In this document: piece by piece, positions 7,638 to 16,820 of the stretch
Numbering within the stretch: position 1 is the stretch's first letter
How the letters are laid out: each line of letters starts with the position of its first letter
DNA from: Maridesulfovibrio frigidus DSM 17176
Lineage (GTDB): Bacteria; Desulfobacterota; Desulfovibrionia; Desulfovibrionales; Desulfovibrionaceae
Length of the DNA: 64,000 nucleotides
Assembly: GCF_000711735.1 (NCBI RefSeq)
Contig: NZ_JONL01000005.1
Coordinates: 1 to 64,000, forward strand
Direction of reading: 5' to 3'
Position numbers and translations under genes: made by a program
The notes under the pieces: generated by a model
Database searches by the model: none
What the model saw: the letters and a program-made list of their open reading frames with translations, nothing else
Told to the model about the DNA's origin: nothing

Positions 7638-9326
7638 ATGAATCTCGAGACCACAATAACACCAAAAACAAACATACCTTCACATGACGATTCAATCGGA
7701 ACTTATTCCTATGAAGAGTTCTTTGAAGCCGCAAGACGGTTTCATGGATACCCTGCTCCGGGTTTGATGCTTGGGGGGTATATGATGGAAGAAGCACGCA
7801 AGCATCTCCCTGAGGACACAATATTTGATGCTATCAGCGAGACTTCATGGTGTTTACCGGACGCAGTGCAGATGCTCACATTTTGCAGTGTCGGTAATGG
7901 CTGGCTCAAGATCAAAAATCTCGGTGTCTATGCTTTGTCACTCTACGATAAATATACAGGCAAAGGTGTCCGCATTCGTGTTGACCCAACAAAGCTAGAC
8001 GCTTGGCCTGAGGTTAAATCTTGGTTCTACAAGCTAAAGCCTAAAAAAGAACAGGACACAGAAAAACTGCAGGATGAAATTCGTCGTGCAGGTGCTTCTT
8101 TTTGCACCCTCGAAGCAATTCAGATGAAACCGGAAGTTATGGGACATCGTAGCAAGGGGGGAATTACTACCTGCCCACTTTGCGGAGATGCTTACCCCGG
8201 CTCATTCGGTGCCATATGTAGAACCTGTCAGGGGGAAGGACCGTATCTCGAGCGGGAAGTTTCTCAGAACTTAAAAGTCGAAACACTTCCCCGCGGACTT
8301 AAATCAGTCCCTATTAGCGAAGCCGTGGGCAAAACAGCCGTACACGATATGACCCGCATTGATCCCGGTAACAGTAAAGGACCAGAGTTCTTTAAAGATC
8401 ACAATTTCAGTGCCGGAGATGTTTGTCGCCTCCAGATGATCGGGAAGAATCATATTTACGTTGACGAAGGTGACATTCCCGAGGGCGAGTGGATCCACGA
8501 AAATGAAGCTGCGGAAACTTTCGGTCGCATCATGTCCGGAGACGGCATTGTACAGGAAGGGCCACCTCGTGAAGGCAAAGTTACTTTGATAGCTGATGAG
8601 GACGGAATTCTAGTTTCCAATCTTGATATGATGACGGGCTTTAACCTCGTACCAGACGTAATGGTCGCTGCCCGTAAAAATGGAACTCTCGTTAAGAAAG
8701 GTACTCGCCTTGCAGGAACAAGGGCCATCCCTCTTTATATTTCACGCAATAATTTTTCTAAAGCTGTATCTTCACTAGATGGAGCACCTCTCTTTAAAAT
8801 TGCCCCGCTACGCAAAGCAAAAGTAGGGCTGCTCATCACTGGTGATGAAGTCTTTAACGGACTTATCGAAGATAAATTTGAAGCTATCATCACGGCAAAA
8901 GTGCAAGCACTCGGCAGTGAAGTTGTCACAACATTAATCGAGCCGGACAGCCGTGACCGCATTCGTGATGCAGCTAAAGCTCTCGTGGAAGATGATTGCG
9001 ATATGATTATCACCACAGCCGGGATGTCCGTTGATCCAGATGATGTGACTAGGCATGGTTTAATGGATGCCGGAGTCACTGACATTCTTTATGGTGCTCC
9101 AGTTCTCCCCGGAACAATGCTTCTGCTCGCCCGCGCAGGTGAAGTCCAGATCATCGGAGTTCCTGCCTGTGCATTATTCTTTAAAAGTACCAGCCTTGAT
9201 TTAGTTCTACCTCGCATGCTCGCAGGACAATCTTTAACACGCAAAGACCTCACAGCATTCGCCGATGGCGGATATTGCATGGAATGCAAAACTTGTACGT
9301 TCCCTAAATGTCCTTTCGGAAAATAA
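7638..9326 (+). CDS. FmdE-domain / molybdopterin-binding (MoeA-like) fusion protein
   Basis: 562 residues from ATG 7638 (GGAG 6 bp upstream; the ATG at 7626 lies in the inverted repeat). Residues about 20-210 form an FmdE-type domain: HGYPAPGLMLGGYM, a SWCLPDAVQMLT segment and a four-Cys zinc knuckle (CPLCG and CRTCQ). Residues about 220-540 match the central and C-terminal parts of MoeA-like proteins, including the MoCF fold (GLLITGDEVF, TTAGMSVDPDDVTRHG, PVLPGTMLL, GVPACALFF). The tail has a second Cys cluster (CMECKTCTFPKC). MoCF domains bind molybdopterin; FmdE is named for the molybdenum formylmethanofuran dehydrogenase operon. The position directly before the FDH genes suggests a role in making or delivering the Mo/W cofactor to FdhA. 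No signal peptide. Confidence 0.85.
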   Translation: MNLETTITPKTNIPSHDDSIGTYSYEEFFEAARRFHGYPAPGLMLGGYMMEEARKHLPEDTIFDAISETSWCLPDAVQMLTFCSVGNGWLKIKNLGVYALSLYDKYTGKGVRIRVDPTKLDAWPEVKSWFYKLKPKKEQDTEKLQDEIRRAGASFCTLEAIQMKPEVMGHRSKGGITTCPLCGDAYPGSFGAICRTCQGEGPYLEREVSQNLKVETLPRGLKSVPISEAVGKTAVHDMTRIDPGNSKGPEFFKDHNFSAGDVCRLQMIGKNHIYVDEGDIPEGEWIHENEAAETFGRIMSGDGIVQEGPPREGKVTLIADEDGILVSNLDMMTGFNLVPDVMVAARKNGTLVKKGTRLAGTRAIPLYISRNNFSKAVSSLDGAPLFKIAPLRKAKVGLLITGDEVFNGLIEDKFEAIITAKVQALGSEVVTTLIEPDSRDRIRDAAKALVEDDCDMIITTAGMSVDPDDVTRHGLMDAGVTDILYGAPVLPGTMLLLARAGEVQIIGVPACALFFKSTSLDLVLPRMLAGQSLTRKDLTAFADGGYCMECKTCTFPKCPFGK

Positions 9327-9336
9327 GGAGGATGAA

Positions 9337-9756
9337 ATGCAAGAAGTCACAGCTAATCCAGAGTTCGATTACTTAAACGATCAGCCCGCGATAGATTCGC
9401 ATAGTCCTACAATCCGCCTTCACCTTTGGCTCGAAGGCGGCGAAGGAGTCTTCTTTGGCTACGGGCGTCTTCTCCTTCTAGATAAGATAGAGCAATGCGG
9501 TTCTTTGAAAAAAGCCTCCGAGGCTATGGGCATGTCCTATAGAGCCGCTTGGGGAAAAATCAAACAGACCGAACAGGTCCTTGGTTTTCAACTGATTGAG
9601 AGGGTTGGAAGTCGGCGCAGTGGTTACCGTTTGACTGATGCAGGCCGACTTGTGCGGGACAAGTATTTTGAATGGTTCAGAAAGGTCGAAAGCGACGCTC
9701 GTACGCGGGCAGATGAAATTTTCCCATGGCGTTCAAAAAGCTTCGGAGAAGCTTGA
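9337..9756 (+). CDS. ModE-like winged-helix regulator
   Basis: 139 residues; AAGGAGG lies 5 bp before ATG 9337, which starts 10 bases after the FmdE fusion gene, so the two are cotranscribed. The protein shows the ModE N-terminal LysR-type winged helix: LWLEGGEGVFFGYGRLLLLDKIEQCGSLKKASEAMGMSYRAAW with the recognition helix following, then a wing near RSGYRLTDAG. It lacks the C-terminal TOBE/molbindin domains that bind molybdate in E. coli ModE, so metal sensing would need another partner or another mechanism. Likely target: the inverted repeat at 7580-7627 (inference). Confidence 0.88.
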   Translation: MQEVTANPEFDYLNDQPAIDSHSPTIRLHLWLEGGEGVFFGYGRLLLLDKIEQCGSLKKASEAMGMSYRAAWGKIKQTEQVLGFQLIERVGSRRSGYRLTDAGRLVRDKYFEWFRKVESDARTRADEIFPWRSKSFGEA

Positions 9757-9793
9757 CGCCTTCATATGTGTTTTTATTAACATATTGGAATCA

Positions 9794-9822
9794 TTGACTT
9801 TATTTTGTTAATATTCTTGTAT
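9794..9822 (+). promoter_or_regulatory. Candidate sigma-70 promoter of the fdhAB operon
   Basis: TTGACT (9794-9799), 17 bases, TTGTAT (9817-9822), about 75 bases before fdhA. Fair -35, weaker -10. Confidence 0.4.
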
Positions 9823-9898
9823 GCGAGAATAAACACAACTATCAGACGAATGCTCGCTATATGCAGTTATTTGTCAGGTACAAACGCGGAGGTTCCCC

Positions 9899-12800
9899 AT
9901 GAATATTTCACGGCGCGGCTTTATGAAGCTTGCCGGGGTAGGAGTGGCAAGCATCAGTTTAAGCCAGCTGGGATTAGATTTATCCCCAGTACAGGCTTAT
10001 GCCGCCGGACTTAAAATAGAAGGGGCTCAAGAAGTCATCTCTATTTGTCCATTCTGTGCGGTCAGCTGTCACTTTATCGCCCACGTCAAGGACGGTAAAA
10101 TTGTCAGCACTGAAGGCGATCCAGATTACCCGGTCAGTGAAGGTTCTCTCTGTGCAAAAGGCGCAGCAATGCTCTCCATGCACAACAGTCACCACAGATT
10201 ACAGAAACCTAAATATCGCGCTCCTTTCAGCGATAAATGGGTAGAAAAAGAGTGGGATTGGGTGCTTGATAGAATTGCTCAAAACGTTAAAAAAACTCGC
10301 GATAAAGACTTCAAAACCCACAATGCTAAAGGGCAGGAAGTTAACCGTGTAGAATCAATCTTTCATCTCGGTTCATCCCAGATGGATAACGAAGAATGTG
10401 CACTAGTCCATCAGGGCGTGCGCGGTCTTGGCCTGGTGCATTTCGATCATCAGGCAAGGATCTGACACAGCGCAACAGTTGCGGCTCTGGCAGAGTCGTT
10501 CGGGCGTGGTGCGATGACAAACCACTGGTGTGATATTGAGAATGCAGATTCTATCATGATTATTGGTAGTAATGCAGCAGAACATCATCCAATTTCATTT
10601 AAATGGGTCCTTCGGGCCAAAGACAAGGGCGCCACTGTTATGCATGTGGACCCTAAATTCTCGCGTACCTCCGCAAGAAGTGATTTCCACGTACCTCTCC
10701 GTTCAGGAACTGATATTCCGTTCATGGGCGGAATGATTAATTACGTTCTCTCCAACAAACTCTACTTTAAAGAGTATGTTGCAAACAACACAAATGCTGC
10801 TTTCATCGTAGGTAAAGATTACGAGTTCAAAGATGGCTTGTTCTCCGGCTATGATAAAAAAACACGTACATACGACAAGTCAAAATGGGCTTTCGAGCTT
10901 GATGACAAGGGTGTACCAAAGCGCGATCCTTCACTGAAAGATCCTCGTTGTGTTTTCCAGATGCTTAAGAAGCATTACTCACGCTACTCCCTTGATAATG
11001 TCTCCAAGACAACAGGTGTATCCGAAGAGAATCTTCTTAAAGTTTATAAGACTTTTGCAGCGACTGGTAAGAAAGATAAAGCTGGAACCATCATGTACGC
11101 TTTGGGTTGGACCCAGCATACTGTCGGCGTACAGAATATCCGCACCAGTGCAATGCTTCAGCTTCTTCTTGGTAATATTGGTGTCGCGGGTGGTGGTATC
11201 AATGCTCTGCGCGGTGAGCCTAATGTTCAGGGTTCTACTGACCATTGTATTCTGTGGCACATTCTGCCCGGATACTTGCCAGTGCCTAAAGCTAGCATGC
11301 CTACCTTTGAAGCATACACCAAAGCCACAACCCCTGTTAGTCACGACCCGGAAAGTGCTAACTGGTGGCAGCATAAGCCTAAATATATGGCTAGTTTGCT
11401 TAAATCATGGCGCGGCGATAACGCTACTACCAAGAATGGTTTCGCTTACAAAATGTTGCCTAAAGCGGATGATGGTGAAGATTACTCATACATCTTCCTA
11501 TTTGACCGTATGTACAAAAATGAAATCCGCGGTGGATTTGTTTTCGGTACAAACCCTGCTCAGAGTGTGCCGAACTCCAACAAAGCCCGTAAAGGTCTAG
11601 ATAATCTGGACTGGCTGGTTGTAGCTGAACTGCATCACACTGAGACATCGGATAACTGGCATCGCCCAGGTGTAGATCCTCTTAAAAATAAGACAGAAGT
11701 ATTCCTCCTTCCTTCCGCTCAGCGTGCTGAAAAAGCAGGTTCCATTAGTAACAGTGGTCGTTGGCTACTGTGGCATTATGAAGCTTGTAAACCAATGGGC
11801 GAAAGCAGAAGTATGGGTAACATGTACGTGGATATTATTAACCGCGTTCGTGAACTATACAGCACTAAAAATGGTGCATATCCAGATCCTATCCTGACAC
11901 TCGACTGGCCTTCCTTCTATGACGCAGAAGATATTGCTCAGCGAATTAACGGTAGGTTCACCAAGGATGTTGAATTCAAAGGCAAGAAGTACAAAAAGGG
12001 GCAGCAGGTTCCTTCATTTGTAGCTCTTGGTGATGATGGTTCAACTTCAAGTTACAACTGGTTATATTCTGGAAGTTACACTGAAGAAGGTGGTAATAAA
12101 GCTAAACGCCGCGATCTATCTCAGACTCCAATGCAGGCGAAAATTGGTTTATTCCCGAACTTCGCATGGTGTTGGCCTGTTAACCGCCGCATCCTTTATA
12201 ACCGTGCTTCAGTTGATGCTAACGGTAAGCCTTGGAACCCAGCAAAAGCTGTTATCGAATGGAACGGCAAGAAGTGGGAAGGAGATGTTCCTGATGGTGG
12301 ATGGCCACCAAATGCAACAGGTAAAGGACGCTATCCATTTATCATGCGCAAAGAAGGACACGGACAGTTGTATGGTCCCGGCCTACAAGATGGTCCTTTC
12401 CCTGATCATTATGAACCAGTGGAAACTCCGATCACAAGTCATCCGTTCTCCAAACAGCTCAGTAGCCCTTGCTACAAAAGCGTTAAGAGCGACATGGATA
12501 AGCTTGCAAAACCAGGTGATAAACGATTCCCAATAGTTCTTACCACTTACAGCATGACAGAGCATTGGTGTGGTGGCGGTGAAACCCGTAACGTACCAAC
12601 GCTCCTAGAAGCTGAACCACAGCTTTATGTTGAAATGAGTCCCGAACTAGCCAAAGAAAAAGGCATCGACAATGGCGAAGTTGTTGTCGTGGAAAGTATT
12701 CGAGGCAAAGTTGAAGCTGTTGCAATGGTTACTGTTCGTATGACTCCATTCAAAGTTAAAGGCAAAATTATCCACGAAGTGGGTATGCCGTTCTGCTTTG

Positions 12801-12937
12801 GTTGGACCACAAAAGGAGTTGGTGACGCAACCAACCGTCTGACTCCGGCTGTAGGTGATCCAAATACTACTATTCCTGAGTATAAGGCCTGTCTTGTTAA
12901 TGTTAGCAAGGCTAAAAAAGTCACAGAGCTTGTGTAA
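9899..12937 (+). CDS. fdhA: Formate dehydrogenase alpha subunit, selenocysteine-containing, Tat-exported
   Basis: A single 1012-residue protein read through an in-frame TGA at codon 189 (10463-10465). The two halves keep the same frame, and the residues around the TGA (HFDHQARI-Sec-HSATVAAL) match the active-site segment of Sec-containing formate dehydrogenases. The N terminus has a Tat motif (SRRGFMKLAG) and a hydrophobic stretch ending near AYA; then comes a [4Fe-4S] motif (CPFCAVSCHF plus CAKG). The rest follows the molybdopterin bis-MGD oxidoreductase family to a C-terminal domain with TEHWCGGGETRN. It oxidises formate to CO2 (or the reverse) in the periplasm at a Mo or W centre, passing electrons to FdhB. 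GCGGAGG precedes the ATG. About 47 bases separate it from fdhB. Confidence 0.96.
10463..10511 (+). promoter_or_regulatory. Selenocysteine UGA codon and probable SECIS hairpin
   Basis: TGA at 10463-10465 is followed at once by two nested or alternative hairpins: CGCA-ACAGT-TGCG (inside CGCAACAGTTGCG) and CTCT-GGC-AGAG. Bacterial SECIS elements lie just after the UGA inside the coding region, so placement is right. I did not compute the fold, and the exact SelB-binding loop is not assigned. Confidence 0.75.
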
Positions 12938-12984
12938 TTTGCAACTAAGCCGGGTCAGTAGACCCGTCCGATACGGAGTAAAAA

Positions 12985-13719
12985 ATGCCTAAAGCATTCT
13001 TTGTCGATACATCGAGATGTACGGCTTGTCGCGGTTGCCAGATAGCCTGTAAGGAATGGCACGATCTACCTACGACAGCTACTAAACAAAGCGGAACACA
13101 TCAGAATCCACCTGATTTGAACGCTTCAACTTATAAATTGGTACGTTTCAGCGAGCATCGCATAGACGGCAAGGTCGAGTGGTATTTCTTCCCCGACCAG
13201 TGTCGCCATTGCCTTGATGCTCCTTGTCTGGAAGTTGCCAATAGTTACGTGGAAGGTGCAGTTGTTCAGGACAAAAAAACCGGTGCTATTATCTACACTG
13301 ATCTTTGCAAGAAATTGCAAGAAGATGAGTGCGAAGAAGTTACCGAAGCTTGTCCTTACAATGTTCCACGCCGTAATACTGGAACTGGAATGATGATGAA
13401 ATGCGATATGTGTATCGATCGTCAGCAGGCAGGACTTATACCTATGTGTGTAAAGACTTGCCCGACCGGAACCATGAACTACGGAGACCGCGCTGATATG
13501 TTAGCTTTGGCTAAGAAAACTCTTGTGAAAGTCAAAAAAGAATACCCAAGAGCTTCAATAGTCGATGCTGACGATGTAAACATCGTCTACTTGATTATGG
13601 ATACGCCAGAACGCTACTATGAGTTTGTAACTGCTGACAATTCGGCAGTCGGACAACCTATGTCGCGCAAGAACTTCCTTGCCGGCATGACTAAGCCCGC
13701 AAAGCGTATCTTCGGATAG
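12985..13719 (+). CDS. fdhB: Formate dehydrogenase beta (iron-sulfur) subunit
   Basis: 244 residues. Cys clusters: CTACRGCQIACKEWH near the N terminus, CRHCLDAPC at about residue 73, CEEVTEACPYNVPRR, then CDMCIDRQQAGLIPMCVKTCPTG. These would hold three or four [4Fe-4S] clusters of the DMSO-reductase electron-transfer subunit type. No signal peptide of its own, so it would be exported in complex with the Tat-signal FdhA. No cytochrome or membrane anchor subunit follows, as in the soluble periplasmic FdhAB of Desulfovibrio, which hand electrons to cytochrome c3. A short CGGGTC/GACCCG hairpin lies in the gap after fdhA. Confidence 0.93.
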   Translation: MPKAFFVDTSRCTACRGCQIACKEWHDLPTTATKQSGTHQNPPDLNASTYKLVRFSEHRIDGKVEWYFFPDQCRHCLDAPCLEVANSYVEGAVVQDKKTGAIIYTDLCKKLQEDECEEVTEACPYNVPRRNTGTGMMMKCDMCIDRQQAGLIPMCVKTCPTGTMNYGDRADMLALAKKTLVKVKKEYPRASIVDADDVNIVYLIMDTPERYYEFVTADNSAVGQPMSRKNFLAGMTKPAKRIFG

Positions 13720-13733
13720 TTGAAATTATAACC

Positions 13734-13763
13734 CGGGGCCCGAATTTATTCAGGCCCCGTTTT
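13734..13763 (+). terminator. Hairpin with T run between fdhB and fdhE
   Basis: CGGGGCC (13734-13740) and GGCCCCG (13753-13759), then TTTT. Short T run; may act as a partial terminator that lowers fdhE expression. Confidence 0.6.
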
Positions 13764-13780
13764 AAGCAGGAGTAAATTTT

Positions 13781-14704
13781 ATGGAAAATATTCAGTCCCC
13801 CTCAACCAGTAAGCACGATGTACTAACTGGACTCCTTGCTTTGCGTGAGCAAACTCCCGCTTTAGAAAATATTTTTGATGCCTTCGGTCCAATACTAAAG
13901 GCGCAGGAAGACGGCCGCATTCTGCTCGAAAAATGGAATGACTTTAAAACCCCCGAAGCTGATGCTCTACGCTTTGAACAGGGAGTTCCAATTCTCGCAG
14001 GTATGGATATGCCTAGCCTAGACAATTATTTTTCGAAAATTTTTTGGAATATGGCTTCGGCCCTTGCTGAAGGAATGCCCGCAATAGCCGATAAGGTTAC
14101 AGATATAATCGATGCTTTGAAAGATTCAGACAGTCTCAATGACTTAGCAAGATGCGTATGGGAAGAAGATAACAACGCTATCGAAGTTTTTGCAAAAGAA
14201 GCAAGTGTGGATATCACAATACTTACAATTTTAGGTTCACTTTCGCTCAAACCTTTCATGAATCGCATGAAGGATGAAGCCGCAGTAAAAATCGAAAACA
14301 TGGTTTGGAATAAAGGATATTGTCCGATCTGCGGCTGCTTCCCGGACATGTCATTACTTAAGAAGAAAATAACCGAAAATGCCGAATACATGGCAGGCCA
14401 TGGTGGACAACGCTGGATGCATTGCTCATGTTGCGATCACCAATGGCGCATCAAAAGAAATATTTGTCCATGGTGTGATAGCGAAGATTATAAAAAGCTG
14501 AGCTACCTTCAGTCAGAAGAAACAAAGACAGAACGCGCTGATATTTGCGATACCTGCAAACGATACTACGTCACCATCGACACCCGCGATTTAACAGAAA
14601 TGCCTGATCCGCGCATTGCACCGCTAAGTTTAGTGCATCTTGATGTTAAAGCGCAGGAAGAAGGTTATGAGCCTATGGCTGAGACTTTGTGGAATTCTTT
14701 GTAA
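13781..14704 (+). CDS. fdhE: Formate dehydrogenase accessory protein FdhE
   Basis: 307 residues. The C-terminal half has four CxxC knuckles in the FdhE order (CPICGCFPD, CSCCDHQW, CPWCDSE, CDTCKRY), which form rubredoxin-like metal sites. The N-terminal half is helical and divergent. FdhE proteins are needed for active formate dehydrogenases and interact with the catalytic subunit before Tat export. Position after fdhAB supports this. Cytoplasmic. AGGAG-like sequence (GCAGGAG) precedes the ATG. Confidence 0.9.
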   Translation: MENIQSPSTSKHDVLTGLLALREQTPALENIFDAFGPILKAQEDGRILLEKWNDFKTPEADALRFEQGVPILAGMDMPSLDNYFSKIFWNMASALAEGMPAIADKVTDIIDALKDSDSLNDLARCVWEEDNNAIEVFAKEASVDITILTILGSLSLKPFMNRMKDEAAVKIENMVWNKGYCPICGCFPDMSLLKKKITENAEYMAGHGGQRWMHCSCCDHQWRIKRNICPWCDSEDYKKLSYLQSEETKTERADICDTCKRYYVTIDTRDLTEMPDPRIAPLSLVHLDVKAQEEGYEPMAETLWNSL

Positions 14705-14792
14705 GGGTTTTGATGGAATATGAAGTTGAGCACAAAAGCGCTTAGGTGTGTGCTTGGATCTACAGATTCGTATTATTGAAAGAGATAAAAAG

Positions 14793-14825
14793 AGGGTTAA
14801 CTAAGGAATTAGTTAGCCCTTTTTC
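14793..14825 (+). terminator. Terminator of the fdh operon
   Basis: AGGGTTAACTAA (14793-14804), GGAA, TTAGTTAGCCCT (14809-14820), then TTTTC. Same GGTTAACTAA family as the tRNA-Pro terminators, with one mismatch. Confidence 0.8.
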
Positions 14826-14879
14826 TTATGAAATCGAGTAAGAAATCTGTTAAAAATGTAAAACTGGAATATCGGATTA

Positions 14880-16391
14880 CTATTCTGAGGTCCGCCGGCA
14901 TTGTCTTGATAAAAAGTCATCAAACACACTTTCTAAAAATTCATTCTTACATTGATCAGAATTGTTTTGAGCATAAATATATTCCCTGAAATCCATCTCT
15001 CGATGCTCTTTAGAACATACTTTGTTCTTTAAAAAAGAAAACAAATACTTCCCATATCCCCCTATAAGATACTCGAAATCATCTATTGAAATAGCTTGGA
15101 AGTCAAAATTATCAGGAACAACACCAATACTATCTTTCAGTATTTCTTCAGAGCAGTCTTTTATAAATGAATTTAAAAAATATCCACTATCGTAGGTAAC
15201 TATTAATCGTTGAATTTTACATTGTTTAAAACGAGACAATTTGATGTCATTACTACTTTTTATAGCTTCTTCAAATTTATACAACTGAATAACAGCTTTC
15301 CCAATAGTTTGTTTTAAATCTTTTTTGACAGTAGCAGATTCTCCAAATTGCTTTGCATTCAAATATAGTATGGGATGCTTCACTTCAAGAACCACTAGTT
15401 TATCTCCATCCAACAGCAACCAATCAGGAGAATCATTGGTCTTATCATACTTAAACTCAGGAAGAACTTGATGTTCAGGAACTGTTCTTTTCAACAATTC
15501 ACCTACATAATCTTGAAAAACATATCCAAATGATGTTCTAAAAGGATTATCCTTCTTTCTTCCCCTATAGCGTTCAGCCAAATCAAAAAAAAGACCATTG
15601 GTAACGCGATACAGTAGCAGATCTGGAACGGGTACTAAGTACGGCTTAACATCAAGCTCATATGGCCTTTTTTGCGACCTGATAAGAGGAAACTTTAAAA
15701 GAGGATTAAAAGAATATTTTTCATACCCAGTCCGAATTTCTTTGCATTCATTCCTAAAGGTTTCATATTCACAGGATACAAATTTAAAAAACAAATTTTG
15801 ATTTTCATCATTCAACAATGAAACATTCGAATCTTTATATTTAAGAACATGTCCATTTTTTGATCTAGAATGAAATAGTAAGGCCATATAAAGCAAATCT
15901 TCTAACTTTAGCCCTGTTATTTCTTCAATATCATTTTTAAGGTCTATAGTGACTTTACTGCACTCCCCCCACAACTTCGAAAACAAAAGATATGTTCTCG
16001 GAATGGTATACATAATTGGACGTGCATAATCCCAACACACAGCTCCATAACGTAATAAATATGCTACTCCATCACCATCTTCTGACAGGGGATCTTTAAG
16101 ACAAACGTAACTCTCCACTACTTTTAATAGCCCATTATCATCAATACTTTTTGTGCGATGATCATTACAGTGTTTTATTAACACCATTGAAACATAGGCT
16201 AAAATGCTATTAACATTATCATAATTTGATAAATGGTATGATTTTTTGCCGATCCAGTTCAAAGATTCAAATATGTTATACCTTCTAAGCTGGTCTACTA
16301 AATCTTGATATACACATTCTTCACTTGATTCATTTCCGAAAATTAAGATGCTCTTTCCAGCTATACTGATAGTCGATTTCATATCATTCAT
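14880..16391 (-). CDS. Orphan protein with a PD-(D/E)XK nuclease signature, probably acquired
   Basis: 503 residues from ATG 16391 (a TTG two codons earlier is possible). Not recognised over most of its length. In the C-terminal half, however, it shows a classic nuclease core: a helix with FQDYVGELL (Glu), then SPDWLLLDGDKLVVLEVKHP, which supplies PD...ExK, then a helix with KAVIQLYKFEEAI, matching the QxxxY-type helix after the core. The N-terminal 300 residues look helical, with no transmembrane segment. Base composition is clearly more AT-rich than the flanking fdh genes, and it stands alone on the opposite strand, which suggests horizontal transfer. Possible roles: restriction-like or anti-phage nuclease, or a DNA-repair enzyme; none is shown. 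Confidence 0.7.
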   Translation of the reverse strand: MNDMKSTISIAGKSILIFGNESSEECVYQDLVDQLRRYNIFESLNWIGKKSYHLSNYDNVNSILAYVSMVLIKHCNDHRTKSIDDNGLLKVVESYVCLKDPLSEDGDGVAYLLRYGAVCWDYARPIMYTIPRTYLLFSKLWGECSKVTIDLKNDIEEITGLKLEDLLYMALLFHSRSKNGHVLKYKDSNVSLLNDENQNLFFKFVSCEYETFRNECKEIRTGYEKYSFNPLLKFPLIRSQKRPYELDVKPYLVPVPDLLLYRVTNGLFFDLAERYRGRKKDNPFRTSFGYVFQDYVGELLKRTVPEHQVLPEFKYDKTNDSPDWLLLDGDKLVVLEVKHPILYLNAKQFGESATVKKDLKQTIGKAVIQLYKFEEAIKSSNDIKLSRFKQCKIQRLIVTYDSGYFLNSFIKDCSEEILKDSIGVVPDNFDFQAISIDDFEYLIGGYGKYLFSFLKNKVCSKEHREMDFREYIYAQNNSDQCKNEFLESVFDDFLSRQCRRTSE

Positions 16392-16397
16392 TGTCAA

Positions 16398-16820
16398 TCA
16401 CTCTCGCCATATTGATTTAAGATTATATCATAATAAACTGATCAATTACTTTGCCAATAATCACAGAGTTAAAACCACTTAGATTATGCACTAACAACAC
16501 TTCCACCACCCAATCTCTTAACCTCCAATCTAAACAATAGATTATTCCCACACAATATAATTGCAATTTTAAACGCATCCGTGATAGCAATAATCAACCC
16601 AAGCAAACAGTTACAGCCTCAACAAATTTCTAAATTTTTTATAGTGGTCAAAACCTTTCAAGACATCCATTTAAATACTTTTACCACATCAGAGATAGCC
16701 CACTTTCTTAAGTGATAGTTATTTATTTTTTATCTCGGCTATGGTATTCTTTCTACGTGCTAAACATTCAAATTCTGTCATAATATAAAGTCGCTATTTA
16801 AACTTTCGAAAAAGAAATAA
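16398..16820. other. AT-rich intergenic region between divergent genes
   Basis: About 420 bases holding the promoters of the orphan nuclease-like gene (left) and the sensor kinase (right). No RNA gene or terminator seen. Confidence 0.4.

Noticed and set aside
9899-10514. Two separate fdhA genes or a frameshift
   Set aside because: The frames on both sides of the TGA are the same and the surrounding motif is the Sec active site, so one selenoprotein gene is the better reading.
10950-12536. Long plus-strand frames inside fdhA
   Set aside because: They are other-frame shadows of fdhA without ribosome sites or recognisable domains.
14880-16391. A toxin-antitoxin or multi-gene defence operon
   Set aside because: No second gene with a ribosome site adjoins it; only a single orphan gene can be supported.
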